From Parvibaculum sp040390855 (GTDB lineage Bacteria > Pseudomonadota > Alphaproteobacteria > Parvibaculales > Parvibaculaceae): DNA of 64,000 nucleotides. The translations under genes were made by a program, and so were the position numbers. The DNA lies in contig JAZJXO010000001.1 in the NCBI GenBank assembly GCA_040390855.1, forward strand, positions 62,001-126,000. Reading direction: 5' to 3'. Every line of letters starts with the position of its first letter. The first letter of the stretch is position 1. The notes beneath the pieces were generated by a model. That model had not been told where the DNA came from. It ran no database searches and saw only the letters and a program-made list of their open reading frames with translations. Below are positions 9,101 through 21,150 of this stretch, piece after piece.

Positions 9101-10429
9101 TCAGCGCAGCTCCGCAAGATATTTACGTGCGAGCACCTTGCCTTCTTCGACGGCGGGCTGATCGAAAGGATCAACGCCCAGCACGCGCCCCGCAATGATG
9201 GTTTCCAGCATGAAATGCATGAAGAGCGCGCCAAGCGCACGTTCATTCAGTTTCGGCACCATGAATGTGCGCACAGGGCGACCGTTGCGGGCGAGCGTGT
9301 CGATGGTCGCGCGCGCTTCGGCGTCGACGAGATCGCCGATATGCGCGTTGCCCAGACCTTCAAAGCCTGTGCCCTTGGTGAACTGTTCCAGAGCCGACGG
9401 GCCCTCGCCGACCGTCTCGGTACGGAAGACGGTGAACATCTTGTCGCGTGGCCCGTCGAGATAAAGCTGCAACTGGCTGTGCTGATCGACGGGGCCGATG
9501 GCTTTGATCGGCGTTGTCCCATGGCCCTGCTTGCCGAGGCTTTCGGCCCAGAGCTGGCAATGCCAGGCGATGAAGCGGTCAAGCCGGTCGGCATAGGCCA
9601 TAAGCACGGAAAGGTTCGCGCCCTTGTCGCGCTGAAGCGCAATGGAGAGCGCCGCCCCGACCGCAGGCGCAATACCGTCTGGTTCCGCGCCTGCCAGAAC
9701 GGGGGCGAGAACTTCGGCGGCGCCCAGACGGAAGGCTTCAATATCGAGCCCGAAAATCTGCGCCGGAAGCAGCCCCACATTGGTGAGTACAGCGTAGCGC
9801 CCGCCGACGCGCGGATCGTGCTCCAATGTCGGAAAACCATGCTGCTCGGCAAAGGCGCGCAGCGGATTGGGCTTGCCGTCCTTGGCAGGTTCGGTCAGCA
9901 CCGCAAAATGATGCTTCATGTATTTTCCGCCGCCCGCTTTTTCGATGGTGCTCATCGCGGCGAGCATTTGCAGCGCAGGCTCCACCGTGCCGCCCGATTT
10001 CGAGACCACAAGAAACCGCGTCGTGCGCAGGTCCACAGCCGCGAGTGCCGCCTGCATCGACCATGCGTCGAGATTGTCCATGATATGAATGCGGGGTGCT
10101 GCGTGATTGAACGCTTGCGTACCCCAGCCGGTGAGCTGCGCTATCGCCTGCGCACCGAGCGAGGAGCCGCCGATGCCGAAGATGAAAAGATCGGTCGTGT
10201 CCTTGAGAAGCAGCTCGGAGACCTCGCGCACACGGGCCATGTCATTGCGGCGCTCGGGCAGGCGCATCAGAGCGAGTGTATCTTTCGCATGGGCATCCTT
10301 CAGCCAGGCGAGCGCGGGGCGCGTCTCGTCAAGCGCGGCCTGATAGGCACTGCGCTTCAGACCGGGCGCGCCGATCTTGTCCTCAAAGCAGGTCTCGATG
10401 GATTGGACATAGGGCAGAGGTGACGACAT
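9101..10429 (-). CDS. pgi: glucose-6-phosphate isomerase
   Basis: Interconverts glucose-6-phosphate and fructose-6-phosphate. From ATG 10429 the product is 442 residues. It has the SIS-type sugar-phosphate motifs FGIGGSSLGAQAI and VVSKSGGTVEP, and a C-terminal end with DPFDQPAVEEGKVLARKYL, the region of the conserved catalytic lysine. It is shorter than the roughly 550-residue enterobacterial enzyme and matches the compact alphaproteobacterial and thermophile form. Upstream in-frame starts at 10453 and 10507 run through a tandem repeat and are less likely. It ends 3 bases upstream of mutL on the same strand. Confidence 0.92.
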   Translation of the reverse strand: MSSPLPYVQSIETCFEDKIGAPGLKRSAYQAALDETRPALAWLKDAHAKDTLALMRLPERRNDMARVREVSELLLKDTTDLFIFGIGGSSLGAQAIAQLTGWGTQAFNHAAPRIHIMDNLDAWSMQAALAAVDLRTTRFLVVSKSGGTVEPALQMLAAMSTIEKAGGGKYMKHHFAVLTEPAKDGKPNPLRAFAEQHGFPTLEHDPRVGGRYAVLTNVGLLPAQIFGLDIEAFRLGAAEVLAPVLAGAEPDGIAPAVGAALSIALQRDKGANLSVLMAYADRLDRFIAWHCQLWAESLGKQGHGTTPIKAIGPVDQHSQLQLYLDGPRDKMFTVFRTETVGEGPSALEQFTKGTGFEGLGNAHIGDLVDAEARATIDTLARNGRPVRTFMVPKLNERALGALFMHFMLETIIAGRVLGVDPFDQPAVEEGKVLARKYLAELR

Positions 10430-10441
10430 TTGGCTCACATG

Positions 10442-10467
10442 ATTTTGAGGCATTATTTTGAGGCATC
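10442..10467. repeat. 13-bp tandem duplication upstream of pgi
   Basis: The 13-mer ATTTTGAGGCATT at 442-454 of this kilobase is repeated immediately at 455-467 with only the last base changed. It lies just 5' of the chosen pgi start, so it falls in the pgi leader or promoter region. It is probably a recent slippage duplication. Confidence 0.7.
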
Positions 10468-10524
10468 GGGAGACAGTATCAAGACGCAACAAAATGGGCC
10501 AGATCATGGCGAGGGAAAGTCTGC

Positions 10525-11919
10525 CTAATGAACAGACAATTCATTGTGCTGCGTTCCCGCGTCGGGGTCGACGGCGCGGGCGGGCGGCAGGGGCTTTTCG
10601 CTCAGGTCCGGCTCGCCGACTATGGCGACGACCGGCGCTTTGTCTTCAAGGAGTGCCTTCGCGACGCGGGCAATATCAGCCACGGTCACGGCATTGATCA
10701 TGGCGTTGCGATGCGAGATATAACCGATCCCCAGATTTTCCTGCTGGATTGCCAACAATTCGCCCGCGATTTTGGCATTGCTGTCAAAGCGCAAAGGGTA
10801 TGAGCCGGTGAGATAGGTTTTTGCATCGGCCAGTTCCGCCGCACTCACGCCTTCACTTGCCATGCGCTCATATTCGTGACGGATCAGGGACAGTGCCGTG
10901 CCGACGCTCGCATTCTTGGTGCCGACCTGTCCCATATAAAGGGCGGTATGGCGCAGCGGATAGAGCGAGGTGCCGATGGAATAGGCAAGCCCCCGCTTTT
11001 CGCGCACTTCATTGGTGAGGCGCGATGAAAAGCTGCCGCCGCCGAGCACGTAGTTCATCACGTAAGCGGGCACGAAATCAGGATCGCTGCGCTTCAGCCC
11101 CGCGCCGCCGAAAAGCACAACGCTCTGGGGATAGGGCTTGGCGATCACCTTTGTCACAGCACGCGTTGTCGGCGTCACATCAGCGATGTTGACGCGCTTT
11201 GCCTTGGCAGGAAGATTGCCGAAAGTCGTGTCGAGGAGCTTGCCCAATTCATCAGGTGTAATAGGACCGACAATGCCGATCAGCATATTGTCGCGGGCGA
11301 TTGTCTGTTTCACGTAGGCCTTGAGATCATCGCGTGTAATGGCCGCAAGTGTCTTCTCGGTGCCGGACGATGGCCGCGCATATGGATGCTTGCCCAGCAC
11401 CTCTTTCAGCCAGGCTTGCGAGGCAACCCATTCCGGATCGGAATGGTTGCGCACAATGATAGAGCGGATTTGCGCGCGGATGCGCTCGACCGCTTCCGCG
11501 TCAAAACGCGGCGCGGCAAGTGCCACCTGCAACAGCGCGAAAGCCTCGTCGCGGTTTTCGGCAAGAGTCTGCAAATGCGCGTTGAAATAATCCTTGTCTT
11601 CGGAATAAGAGAGCGAGGCATTCGATGCCGCGAGGCGTTTCTGGTAGGCTATCGAATCCATCTCGTCGGCACCTTCGTCGAGCAGACCGGAGACCATATT
11701 GGCAAGGCCGAGGCGCGCCGCCGGATCAGAGGCCGAGCCGCCGTCCCATGAGACTTCCATGGTAATGATGGGCACTTCATATTCTTCGACAAGCCAGGCT
11801 TCGATACCGCCGGGGCTCACCACACGCTTCACTTCCAATGCGCTCGCGGGCAATGTGCTCGCAGACAGCCCTGCAAGCGTGAAGGCGACGAAAGCGACAA
11901 CAGCGAAAAGTTTTTTCAT
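10525..11919 (-). CDS. M16 peptidase family protein, inactive-type subunit
   Basis: A 464-residue exported protein. An N-terminal signal peptide (MKKLFAVVAFVAFTLAGLSASTLPASA) precedes an M16 (pitrilysin/insulinase) fold. The zinc motif HXXEH is absent: the equivalent stretch reads SGLLDEGADEMDS. The R/Y substrate-binding region GGGSFSSRLTNEVREKRGLAYSIGT is intact. This is the pattern of the non-catalytic partner in heterodimeric M16B proteases. Its start overlaps the end of the active-type gene upstream by 4 bases, so a periplasmic heterodimer is likely. The natural substrate is not predictable. Confidence 0.9.
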   Translation of the reverse strand: MKKLFAVVAFVAFTLAGLSASTLPASALEVKRVVSPGGIEAWLVEEYEVPIITMEVSWDGGSASDPAARLGLANMVSGLLDEGADEMDSIAYQKRLAASNASLSYSEDKDYFNAHLQTLAENRDEAFALLQVALAAPRFDAEAVERIRAQIRSIIVRNHSDPEWVASQAWLKEVLGKHPYARPSSGTEKTLAAITRDDLKAYVKQTIARDNMLIGIVGPITPDELGKLLDTTFGNLPAKAKRVNIADVTPTTRAVTKVIAKPYPQSVVLFGGAGLKRSDPDFVPAYVMNYVLGGGSFSSRLTNEVREKRGLAYSIGTSLYPLRHTALYMGQVGTKNASVGTALSLIRHEYERMASEGVSAAELADAKTYLTGSYPLRFDSNAKIAGELLAIQQENLGIGYISHRNAMINAVTVADIARVAKALLEDKAPVVAIVGEPDLSEKPLPPARAVDPDAGTQHNELSVH

Positions 11920-13346
11920 GGCTTCGCCTTCTGATCCGGCGGCAGAAGTACGCCGGTCACAGCATGTCGCGCATCGAGCACATGGGAGGCGGCCTCGCGC
12001 ACGTCGTCGGCGGTGACCGCGCGGATCGCATCGGGCCAGGTAAAAATATCCTTCGGTGAAAGGCCTGTCATCAGACCTGTGCCATAAGCCTGCGCCATGG
12101 TCTGCTGGCGGTCACGCGCATAGATCGCACCGGCAGCCAGCGTCGAGCGTGCGCGGGAGAGATCGTCCTGCGAAATGTCACCGGCAACAAACTTCGCCAG
12201 TTCGTCGTCAACGATTTTTTCGACCTCGGCCATGCTGCCGCCGACGCGGGGTAGTGCGTAAACGCCGAAACTGCCGGACCCGATCTGGTCACCTTCATAC
12301 CATGTCTGCACAGCGGTCAGTTTCCGATCTCGCACGACCAGCGCCTGATAGAGCGTGCTTGTTGTGCCGCCACCGAGCATTTCCGCAAGCACATCCATCG
12401 ACGCCGCCGCGCGCGGTCCGAGTTCGGCCGCTGAGGGCGCGGGATAGAACCTGAGCCACGAGGCCGCCTCCACGCGCTCGTCATGCATGGTGATGTGCTG
12501 CGGCGTTTGCGGCCATTGAACAGCGGGCCTTGTCTGCTTGTAGGTCGGTGCGCGGTCTTCGATCACGCCATAGTATTTTTCGGCGAGCGGTTTCAGTTCC
12601 GCGCCCGTCACGTCGCCCGCGACAATCAGCACGGCGTTTTTGGGTGTGTAATAGCGGTGATACCAGTCAAGCGCGTCTTGCGTGGACAGCTTCTCGACCT
12701 CCGCCTTATAGCCTATCACATCGCGGCCATAAGGGCTCGCACCGAAAAGGGCTGCATTCATCTTCGACTGCAATTCGGCGATCGGCTCGTTCTCGATGCG
12801 CATCCGCAATTCTTCGAGCACAACGTCGCGCTCCGGCAGAACTTCCTTGTCGGTCAGTTTGAGATGCGTCATGCGGTCGGCTTCCATCTCCATGACGAGA
12901 GGCAGCCGGTCTTTGGCAATCACCTGGAAATAACCGGTGTAATCATAATTGGTGAAGGCATTGTCCTGACCGCCGTTGCGCGCGACGATTTTGGAAAACT
13001 CGCCGGGCGCGATTTTGTCGGTACCTTTGAACATCAGATGTTCGAGGAAATGCGCGATGCCCGTTTTGCCCGCCACTTCGTCAGCCGCCCCCACGCGATA
13101 CCAGACCATATGCGTGACAACCGGTGCGCGATGATCGGGAATGACGAGAACGTCCATGCCATTGGCCAGACGGAAGGTTTCAGGTGCACCGGCCCCTTCG
13201 GCCAGCGCCACCGGCTCGCTGCTTTTGCTTTGCGCAAACGGCAGTTCAAACGACGCACAACCGGCAAGGAGCAGGCTCATGCATAAAAGCACCGCGCGCG
13301 CTCGGTGGCGCGGCACTGGAAAAGGCATGAAGGACGTGAATGTCAC
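11916..13346 (-). CDS. M16 zinc peptidase, catalytic subunit, lipoprotein
   Basis: A 476-residue product with a lipoprotein leader (LLCMSLLLAGC; lipidated Cys near residue 30) and an intact HFLEHLMFKGT motif, the inverted zinc site HXXEH of M16 peptidases. The third zinc ligand is expected in the downstream glutamate of VVLEELRMRIENEP. The C-terminal half has GGGTTSTLYQALVVRDRKL, the partner half of the clamshell. It should work with the downstream inactive homologue, tethered to a membrane facing the periplasm. ATG 13346 is followed by a second possible start at 13328. It sits in the order ileS-lspA-DUF3035-this gene-partner. Confidence 0.93.
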   Translation of the reverse strand: MTFTSFMPFPVPRHRARAVLLCMSLLLAGCASFELPFAQSKSSEPVALAEGAGAPETFRLANGMDVLVIPDHRAPVVTHMVWYRVGAADEVAGKTGIAHFLEHLMFKGTDKIAPGEFSKIVARNGGQDNAFTNYDYTGYFQVIAKDRLPLVMEMEADRMTHLKLTDKEVLPERDVVLEELRMRIENEPIAELQSKMNAALFGASPYGRDVIGYKAEVEKLSTQDALDWYHRYYTPKNAVLIVAGDVTGAELKPLAEKYYGVIEDRAPTYKQTRPAVQWPQTPQHITMHDERVEAASWLRFYPAPSAAELGPRAAASMDVLAEMLGGGTTSTLYQALVVRDRKLTAVQTWYEGDQIGSGSFGVYALPRVGGSMAEVEKIVDDELAKFVAGDISQDDLSRARSTLAAGAIYARDRQQTMAQAYGTGLMTGLSPKDIFTWPDAIRAVTADDVREAASHVLDARHAVTGVLLPPDQKAKP

Positions 13347-13360
13347 TTCGCGGATCTGCG

Positions 13361-13966
13361 TCAGAAGATCGACGACCAGAGACCGGAAAAGAAGCCTTCT
13401 TTTTCTGGGGCCACTGTCGGCGTCTCGCCTGTTGTCACAGGCTTGCCCTGCGCTTCGTTCTGCTCGATGCGGCGGCGCTCGGCACCGGCATCAACGGTGC
13501 GGGCGTCGGAATTGTCGGCGCCCTTCTGCCAGAACAGGATTTCGTCGGTGAAGCTCTGATCCTTCTCGACGAGCGCACGCGTGTCATTGTTCACGACCTG
13601 ACGGATTTGCGGATTGGCTTGCGCACCGCCGGTCTTTTCGAGAAGCGCCACCTCGCCTGCCGTGCCTGCGGCTTCATCTGAGACGAGGGCGCCGCCGGTC
13701 AGCGCATTTTGCGCGACGATATTGGGTTCGAAATTGGCTTCCTGCGGACGCGCCACACCGGGCTGGGGCGGACGCAGCGAGAAGTCCGGCGGGAAGACGA
13801 GCGGGGCCTTGGTGACGATGGCAAATTCGTCCGGCGCCTGCTTGCCATAGCCGAGGCTGTCTTTGAGGCTGTCTGTGGAACAGGCGGCAAGGCCGATGGA
13901 CAAGGCGAGGATCGTGCCTGAGATGCTCAGGTTCCGGATAAGCGGGCTCGTCAACTTCACTCTCAT
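13361..13966 (-). CDS. DUF3035 lipoprotein
   Basis: A small lipoprotein of about 201 residues. ATG 13966 is chosen over a TTG 9 bases upstream. The leader ends in LALSIGLAAC, a lipobox with lipidated Cys near residue 29. It is followed by the DUF3035 signature APDEFAIVTKAPLVFPPDFSLRPPQPG. The remainder is polar and Gln/Glu-rich, consistent with an extended periplasmic chain. The function is unknown. Its place next to the lipoprotein signal peptidase and a lipoprotein peptidase suggests an outer-membrane maintenance role (inference). Confidence 0.85.
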   Translation of the reverse strand: MRVKLTSPLIRNLSISGTILALSIGLAACSTDSLKDSLGYGKQAPDEFAIVTKAPLVFPPDFSLRPPQPGVARPQEANFEPNIVAQNALTGGALVSDEAAGTAGEVALLEKTGGAQANPQIRQVVNNDTRALVEKDQSFTDEILFWQKGADNSDARTVDAGAERRRIEQNEAQGKPVTTGETPTVAPEKEGFFSGLWSSIF

Positions 13967-14002
13967 ATTCCTCAACCCAGTGGCCGCGTTTCTACGGCCG
14001 CG

Positions 14003-14547
14003 TTATTCGCTGTCGTTCTTATGGCCTGCCACCGGTTTCACCTGCCCCAGCAGATTGGGGAAAAAGGACTCGATGAGAATCAGGCCTACACCAACGGCAA
14101 TCCAGATGTCTGCGACATTGAAGATATACCAGTAAAAACCAAAGGCATGAAAACTAAAAAAGTCCGCAACGGCCCCATAGATCAGCCGGTCCAGAACATT
14201 GCCCAAAGCCCCCCCGATGATGAGGCCGATGGCCATAGCGAGGACTTTGTTTTCAGCCTTGGCTAGCCATAATCCGAGACCGACCACGATGGCGAGCGCA
14301 AAGACCACCAGAAAGATGATGCCTGCCGTCGTTTCGGCCTGAAAGAGCCCGTAGGACACGCCTTTGTTCCATGCCATGACGATGTCGAAATGATCGCTGA
14401 TACGGATGCGACCGACCGTCGGCAGGTCGAGCACATGGAGTGACCACCATTTATGCACGCGGTCGCCAAGGAACGAGAGAAGCGCTACCCCTGCCCCGAA
14501 GGCTGAGAACGGACCCCAAAAAGTCTGACCGAAGAGACGCATGAACC

Positions 14548-14551
<4 letters not shown>
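14003..14551 (-). CDS. lspA: lipoprotein signal peptidase (signal peptidase II)
   Basis: Inner-membrane aspartyl peptidase that removes signal peptides from diacylated prolipoproteins. The 182-residue product has four hydrophobic segments. It also has both active-site blocks: GNVLDRLIYGAVADFF (Asp in the GNxxDR and VADF region) and FNVADIWIAVG (second catalytic Asp). Its ATG overlaps the ileS stop by 4 bases, the common ileS-lspA pairing. Two lipoprotein genes that need this enzyme lie directly downstream. Confidence 0.95.
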
Positions 14552-17520
<2,969 letters not shown>

Positions 17521-17726
17521 TTATGCTCTCAGGGTCTTGTCGGATTTCAGAAGTTCAGCGGAAATCACCCGACCGACGCGAGAAGGCGTGAGCCTCCTCA
17601 AGCTGCGGTCGGGCCGCTAATTCGGGCCAGCAATTCAGGCATTATTTTCATGGAGGCGTTTCTATCAGCCGGACTATTAAAGGTCCAGTAAAGGCCGGAT
17701 ATTCGGGGCAAAATGGGCTAAAGAGG

Positions 17727-18548
17727 ATGCTCGTGACGCTCAACCCCGACCCTCAACCCCGATCGTCAAGCATGAGTCACCCGATGCGCCTTGCCTCCGT
17801 TTTCGTCCTTTTGCTGGCTTTAGCTCCCGCCCTCGCCTCGGCCGGCCCCCGTTTTGACGCCATCAAGGCGTCGGGCACGCTCCGCATCGGCCTCACCGGC
17901 GACTATGCGCCCTTTTCCAGGCTCGACCCCGAAACCGGTGCTTACACGGGCCTCGACGTCGATCTCGCCCGCTCGCTCGCCGCCGACTTGGGCCTCAAAC
18001 CCGTATTCATCCAGACAAGCTGGCCCACTTTGAGCGCCGACCTCGAAGCCCAAAAGTTTGACCTCGCCATGGGCGGTATCTCGGTCACGCCCGCGCGGGC
18101 CAAAATCGGGCTCTTTTCCCTCCCCATGCTTTCTGACGGCAAAGCCCCCATCGCCCGCTGCGACAAGGCCGACCGCTTTGCGACCCTTGAGGAGATCGAC
18201 CAGCCGGACGTGCGCGTCATCGTCAATCCCGGCGGCACCAACGAAAAGTTCGCCCGCGCCAATATCCACAAAGCGCAGATCATCCTGCATCCTGAAAACG
18301 TCACGATATTCGACGAGATCATCGCCGGTCGCGCCGATGTGATGATGACCGACGCCATCGAGACGCGGCTACAGGCCAAACTCCATCCCGAGCTTTGCGC
18401 GATCCATCCCGACCAGCCGTTTGATCACGCCGACAAAGCCTATTTTCTGGCGAAGGACGACGCGCTGAAAGCAGCCGTGGACACATGGCTCAACGACTTG
18501 AAAACATCAGGCGATTTGAAGGCGCAGATTGATCACTGGGTGGAGTGA
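17727..18548 (+). CDS. pheC: cyclohexadienyl dehydratase (periplasmic prephenate/arogenate dehydratase)
   Basis: The 273-residue product has the type II periplasmic-binding fold and a signal peptide (VFVLLLALAPALASA). It resembles Pseudomonas PheC over its length: GTLRIGLTGDYAPF, SVTPARAK, NPGGTNEKFARANI, HPENVTIFDEIIAGRADVMMTDAIETR and HPDQPFDHADKAYFLAKDD. PheC converts prephenate or arogenate to phenylpyruvate or phenylalanine in the periplasm. An ordinary amino-acid-binding protein is the alternative, but the NPGGTNE and TDAIETR motifs favour PheC. ATG 17727 abuts an AAGAGG; GTG 17733 has better spacing, so the exact start is uncertain. A separate PheA lies at 38 kb. Confidence 0.85.
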   Translation: MLVTLNPDPQPRSSSMSHPMRLASVFVLLLALAPALASAGPRFDAIKASGTLRIGLTGDYAPFSRLDPETGAYTGLDVDLARSLAADLGLKPVFIQTSWPTLSADLEAQKFDLAMGGISVTPARAKIGLFSLPMLSDGKAPIARCDKADRFATLEEIDQPDVRVIVNPGGTNEKFARANIHKAQIILHPENVTIFDEIIAGRADVMMTDAIETRLQAKLHPELCAIHPDQPFDHADKAYFLAKDDALKAAVDTWLNDLKTSGDLKAQIDHWVE

Positions 18549-18550
18549 AC

Positions 18551-18979
18551 TCACGCCGCCAGTATCCGCTCCACCGCCCGCGCTTTCAGCGCCAGCTTCC
18601 CGTCATCCGTCGTAAATATCGCCTCCACATAGGCTTGCGTCTTCGAGACATTCACCACATGCCCCTCGCAGACCAGAATACCTTTCGTCACGGGACGGAA
18701 GAAATGCATCTGCAAATCAACCGTCGTGAAGTTCTGATCGTCGCTCAGCAATGTCATCAGCGCGAAGGAACAGGTCTGGTCGGCCAGCGTTGCAAGATAG
18801 CCGCCGAAGATCGCCACAGGATTCATATAATCCGAATCGACACGCCAGTCATAGCGGATGCGGCCGGGTTCGAGCACAGTGAGCTTGCCCGCATAGAGGT
18901 TCAAGGCGGCCACATGCGGCGGGGCTTTTTCCATGTCGCCCGCTTCGATGTTTTTCAGGATACGCGACCAGCTCGGCAT
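18551..18979 (-). CDS. PaaI-like hotdog thioesterase
   Basis: A 142-residue protein with the hotdog-fold pattern: NPVAIFGGYLATLADQTCSFALMTLL resembles the PaaI/YdiI helix region, followed by strands TVDLQMHFFRPVTKGILVCEGHVVNVSKTQAYVEAIFTTDDGKLALKA. It probably hydrolyses an acyl-CoA, but the substrate is unknown. It ends 2 bases after the pheC stop on the opposite strand. There is no signal peptide. Confidence 0.8.
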   Translation of the reverse strand: MPSWSRILKNIEAGDMEKAPPHVAALNLYAGKLTVLEPGRIRYDWRVDSDYMNPVAIFGGYLATLADQTCSFALMTLLSDDQNFTTVDLQMHFFRPVTKGILVCEGHVVNVSKTQAYVEAIFTTDDGKLALKARAVERILAA

Positions 18980-19045
18980 TCTTTGTCCCCGACTGCACTC
19001 TTTGCCAAAAGCGCATCATAAGCCCCCGGCACAATGATAGAGAAA

Positions 19046-19732
19046 TCAAAAACTCGGCGGCGTGCAGGCCGAGACAATCACGCAGTCAATCGTGCCGGTA
19101 TTGCGCCAGCGATGGGGCAGGCGGCTGTCGAAATAATAAGCGTCCCCCGCCGTCAACGTCTGCGTCTCGCCGCCCACTGTGAGTTCGATCAACCCTGACA
19201 CGACAATGCCGCTTTCCTCGCCCGTATGGGACAGCATGTCGTGGCCCGTATCCGCGCCCGGCTGATAGCGCTCATGCATCATCTGGATGGCGCGCCCTTG
19301 CGTATCGCGGCCGACAAGCCGGAACGAGATCGCGCCGGAGCCGATTTCGCGCAGTTCCTTCGCCGCATAAAAAACCTTGGACTTGGGTTTTAAATCCAGT
19401 GTCAGAAAATCCGCAATCGACAACGGAAACCCGTCCAGCACTTTCTTCAGCGAGCCGATGGACGGGCTGATGCGGTTCTGCTCGATCAGCGAAATCGTGC
19501 CATTGGTCACGCCCGCCCGTTTGGCCAGTTCGCGTTGCGAAAGCCCGTGCATGGTGCGCAACTCGCGCAGGCGCCGGCCAATATCGGGCATGGCAATATC
19601 AGCATCGCTCACCAGCGTTTCGCCGCCATGGGCACGGCGGAATTGTCTCGTGTTTTGCTTGGTTTTGTCCTGCGGCATGGTGTTTAAGATACTCAACATT
19701 GCGCCGATGTCACGCAAAGCCTGCGCTTGCAT
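19046..19732 (-). CDS. XRE-family regulator with C-terminal cupin
   Basis: A transcription factor of the PuuR type. The helix-turn-helix at about residues 50-105 reads IGRRLRELRTMHGLSQRELAKRAGVTNGTISLIEQNRISPSIGSLKKVLDG. It is followed by a cupin sensor domain ending GGETQTLTAGDAYYFDSRLPHRWRNTG. Such proteins usually repress amine or amino-acid catabolism and bind a small ligand in the cupin. It is divergent from the class III aminotransferase, its likely target. Of several in-frame starts, ATG 19732 is preceded by AAGGGG at suitable spacing; 19768 and 19678 are alternatives. Confidence 0.88.
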   Translation of the reverse strand: MQAQALRDIGAMLSILNTMPQDKTKQNTRQFRRAHGGETLVSDADIAMPDIGRRLRELRTMHGLSQRELAKRAGVTNGTISLIEQNRISPSIGSLKKVLDGFPLSIADFLTLDLKPKSKVFYAAKELREIGSGAISFRLVGRDTQGRAIQMMHERYQPGADTGHDMLSHTGEESGIVVSGLIELTVGGETQTLTAGDAYYFDSRLPHRWRNTGTIDCVIVSACTPPSF

Positions 19733-19806
19733 TCCGCGCCCCTTAGCAGTCTCATCTGACCCTGCCATTCCCGATCTCGACCCCAGAATTCCGACCGGAG
19801 ACCCCC

Positions 19807-21144
19807 ATGTGCGCCGACACCGTTGCCCACCCCAATGACCTTGAGTCCAACTGGCTCCCCTTCACGCCCAACCGCCAGTTCAAGCGCGAACCGCGCCTGC
19901 TCGCCCGCGCCAAGGATGTCAGCTATTTCAAGCCCGACGGCACGGAAGTCCTGGACGCCACCGCCGGTCTGTGGTGCTGCAACGCGGGCCATTGCCGCGA
20001 CTCCATTGTGAAGGCCATTCAGGATCAGGCGGGTGTGCTCGACTTTGCCCCGACCTTCCAGTTCGGCCATCCCAAAGCCTTCGAACTCGCCTCGCGCATC
20101 ACCAGCCTGATGCCGGACGATCTCGACCATGTGCTCTTTTGCAATTCAGGCTCGGAAGCCGCCGACACGGCACTCAAAATCGCCATCGCCTATCATCGCG
20201 CCAATGGCGAGGGCAGCCGCACGCGCCTCATCGGTCGCGAGCGCGGCTATCACGGCGTCGGCTTCGGTGGCATCTCGGTAGGCGGCATGGTCGCCAACCG
20301 CAAGGTCTTCGGTCCCCTTCTCGCAGGCACCGACCACCTGCCCCATACCTACAACCGCGCGGAACAGAAATTCACCATCGGCCAGCCCGCCTGGGGCGCG
20401 CATTTGGCCGACGAGTTGCAGCGCCTTGTCGAACTGCATGATGCCTCGACCATCGCCGCCGTCATCGTCGAGCCGATGGCAGGCTCAACCGGCGTGTTGC
20501 CGCCGCCGGTCGGCTATCTCGAACGCTTGCGCGAGATCTGCACAAAACACGGCATCCTGCTGATTTTCGATGAAGTCATCACCGGCTATGGACGATTGGG
20601 TTATGCGACCGCCGCTGAACGCTTCGGCGTCACACCCGATATTCTGACCTTCGCCAAAGGCATCACATCGGGCACCGTGCCGATGGGCGGCGCGGTCGTG
20701 CGCAAGCATATTTACGAGGCTTTCCAGACCGGCCCCGATCACCTGATCGACCTGTTCCACGGCTATACCTATTCAGGCCACCCGCTCGCCGCCGCCGCAG
20801 GCATTGCAACGCTTGATCTCTACCAGCGCGAAAATCTTTTCGAGCGCGCCCGCGAGATGGAACCCGTCTTTGCCGAAGCGATTATGAGCCTCAAGCATCA
20901 CACGCTCGTCGCCGACATCCGCTGCATCGGCCTTGCCGGTGCCGTGGACCTCGTGCCCGTCGAGGGGCTGCCCGGCAAACGCGGCTTCGATGCCATGCGC
21001 GCCGCCTTCCACGATCACAACATGATGGTGCGCGTCTCCGGAGACACGATTGCCTTCTCGCCGCCGCTCATCATCTCCAACACGCAGATCACCGACATCT
21101 TTGATCGCTTCACCAAAGTGCTCGATCAGGTAGCGAAGGCATAA
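19807..21144 (+). CDS. class III aminotransferase (beta-alanine/omega-amino acid--pyruvate type)
   Basis: PLP enzyme of 445 residues. The N-terminus reads LESNWLPFTPNRQFKREPRLL. The cofactor-phosphate region is NSGSEAADTALKIA, the aspartate contacting the PLP ring lies in IFDEVITGYGRLG, and the Schiff-base lysine is K284 in TFAKGITSGTVPMGGA. The pattern fits omega-amino acid:pyruvate transaminases, which move an amino group from beta-alanine or similar amines to pyruvate. The exact substrate is open. RBS GGAG precedes the ATG. It is divergent from the XRE-cupin gene and followed by a strong inverted repeat. Confidence 0.88.
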   Translation: MCADTVAHPNDLESNWLPFTPNRQFKREPRLLARAKDVSYFKPDGTEVLDATAGLWCCNAGHCRDSIVKAIQDQAGVLDFAPTFQFGHPKAFELASRITSLMPDDLDHVLFCNSGSEAADTALKIAIAYHRANGEGSRTRLIGRERGYHGVGFGGISVGGMVANRKVFGPLLAGTDHLPHTYNRAEQKFTIGQPAWGAHLADELQRLVELHDASTIAAVIVEPMAGSTGVLPPPVGYLERLREICTKHGILLIFDEVITGYGRLGYATAAERFGVTPDILTFAKGITSGTVPMGGAVVRKHIYEAFQTGPDHLIDLFHGYTYSGHPLAAAAGIATLDLYQRENLFERAREMEPVFAEAIMSLKHHTLVADIRCIGLAGAVDLVPVEGLPGKRGFDAMRAAFHDHNMMVRVSGDTIAFSPPLIISNTQITDIFDRFTKVLDQVAKA

Positions 21145-21150
21145 CGACGC

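Noticed and set aside
8081..10423. 780-codon open frame on the plus strand
   Set aside because: It is antisense to mutL and pgi, both of which carry complete family motifs. Its product is rich in His, Arg and Gln with no recognisable domain, as expected from the complement of GC-rich coding DNA.
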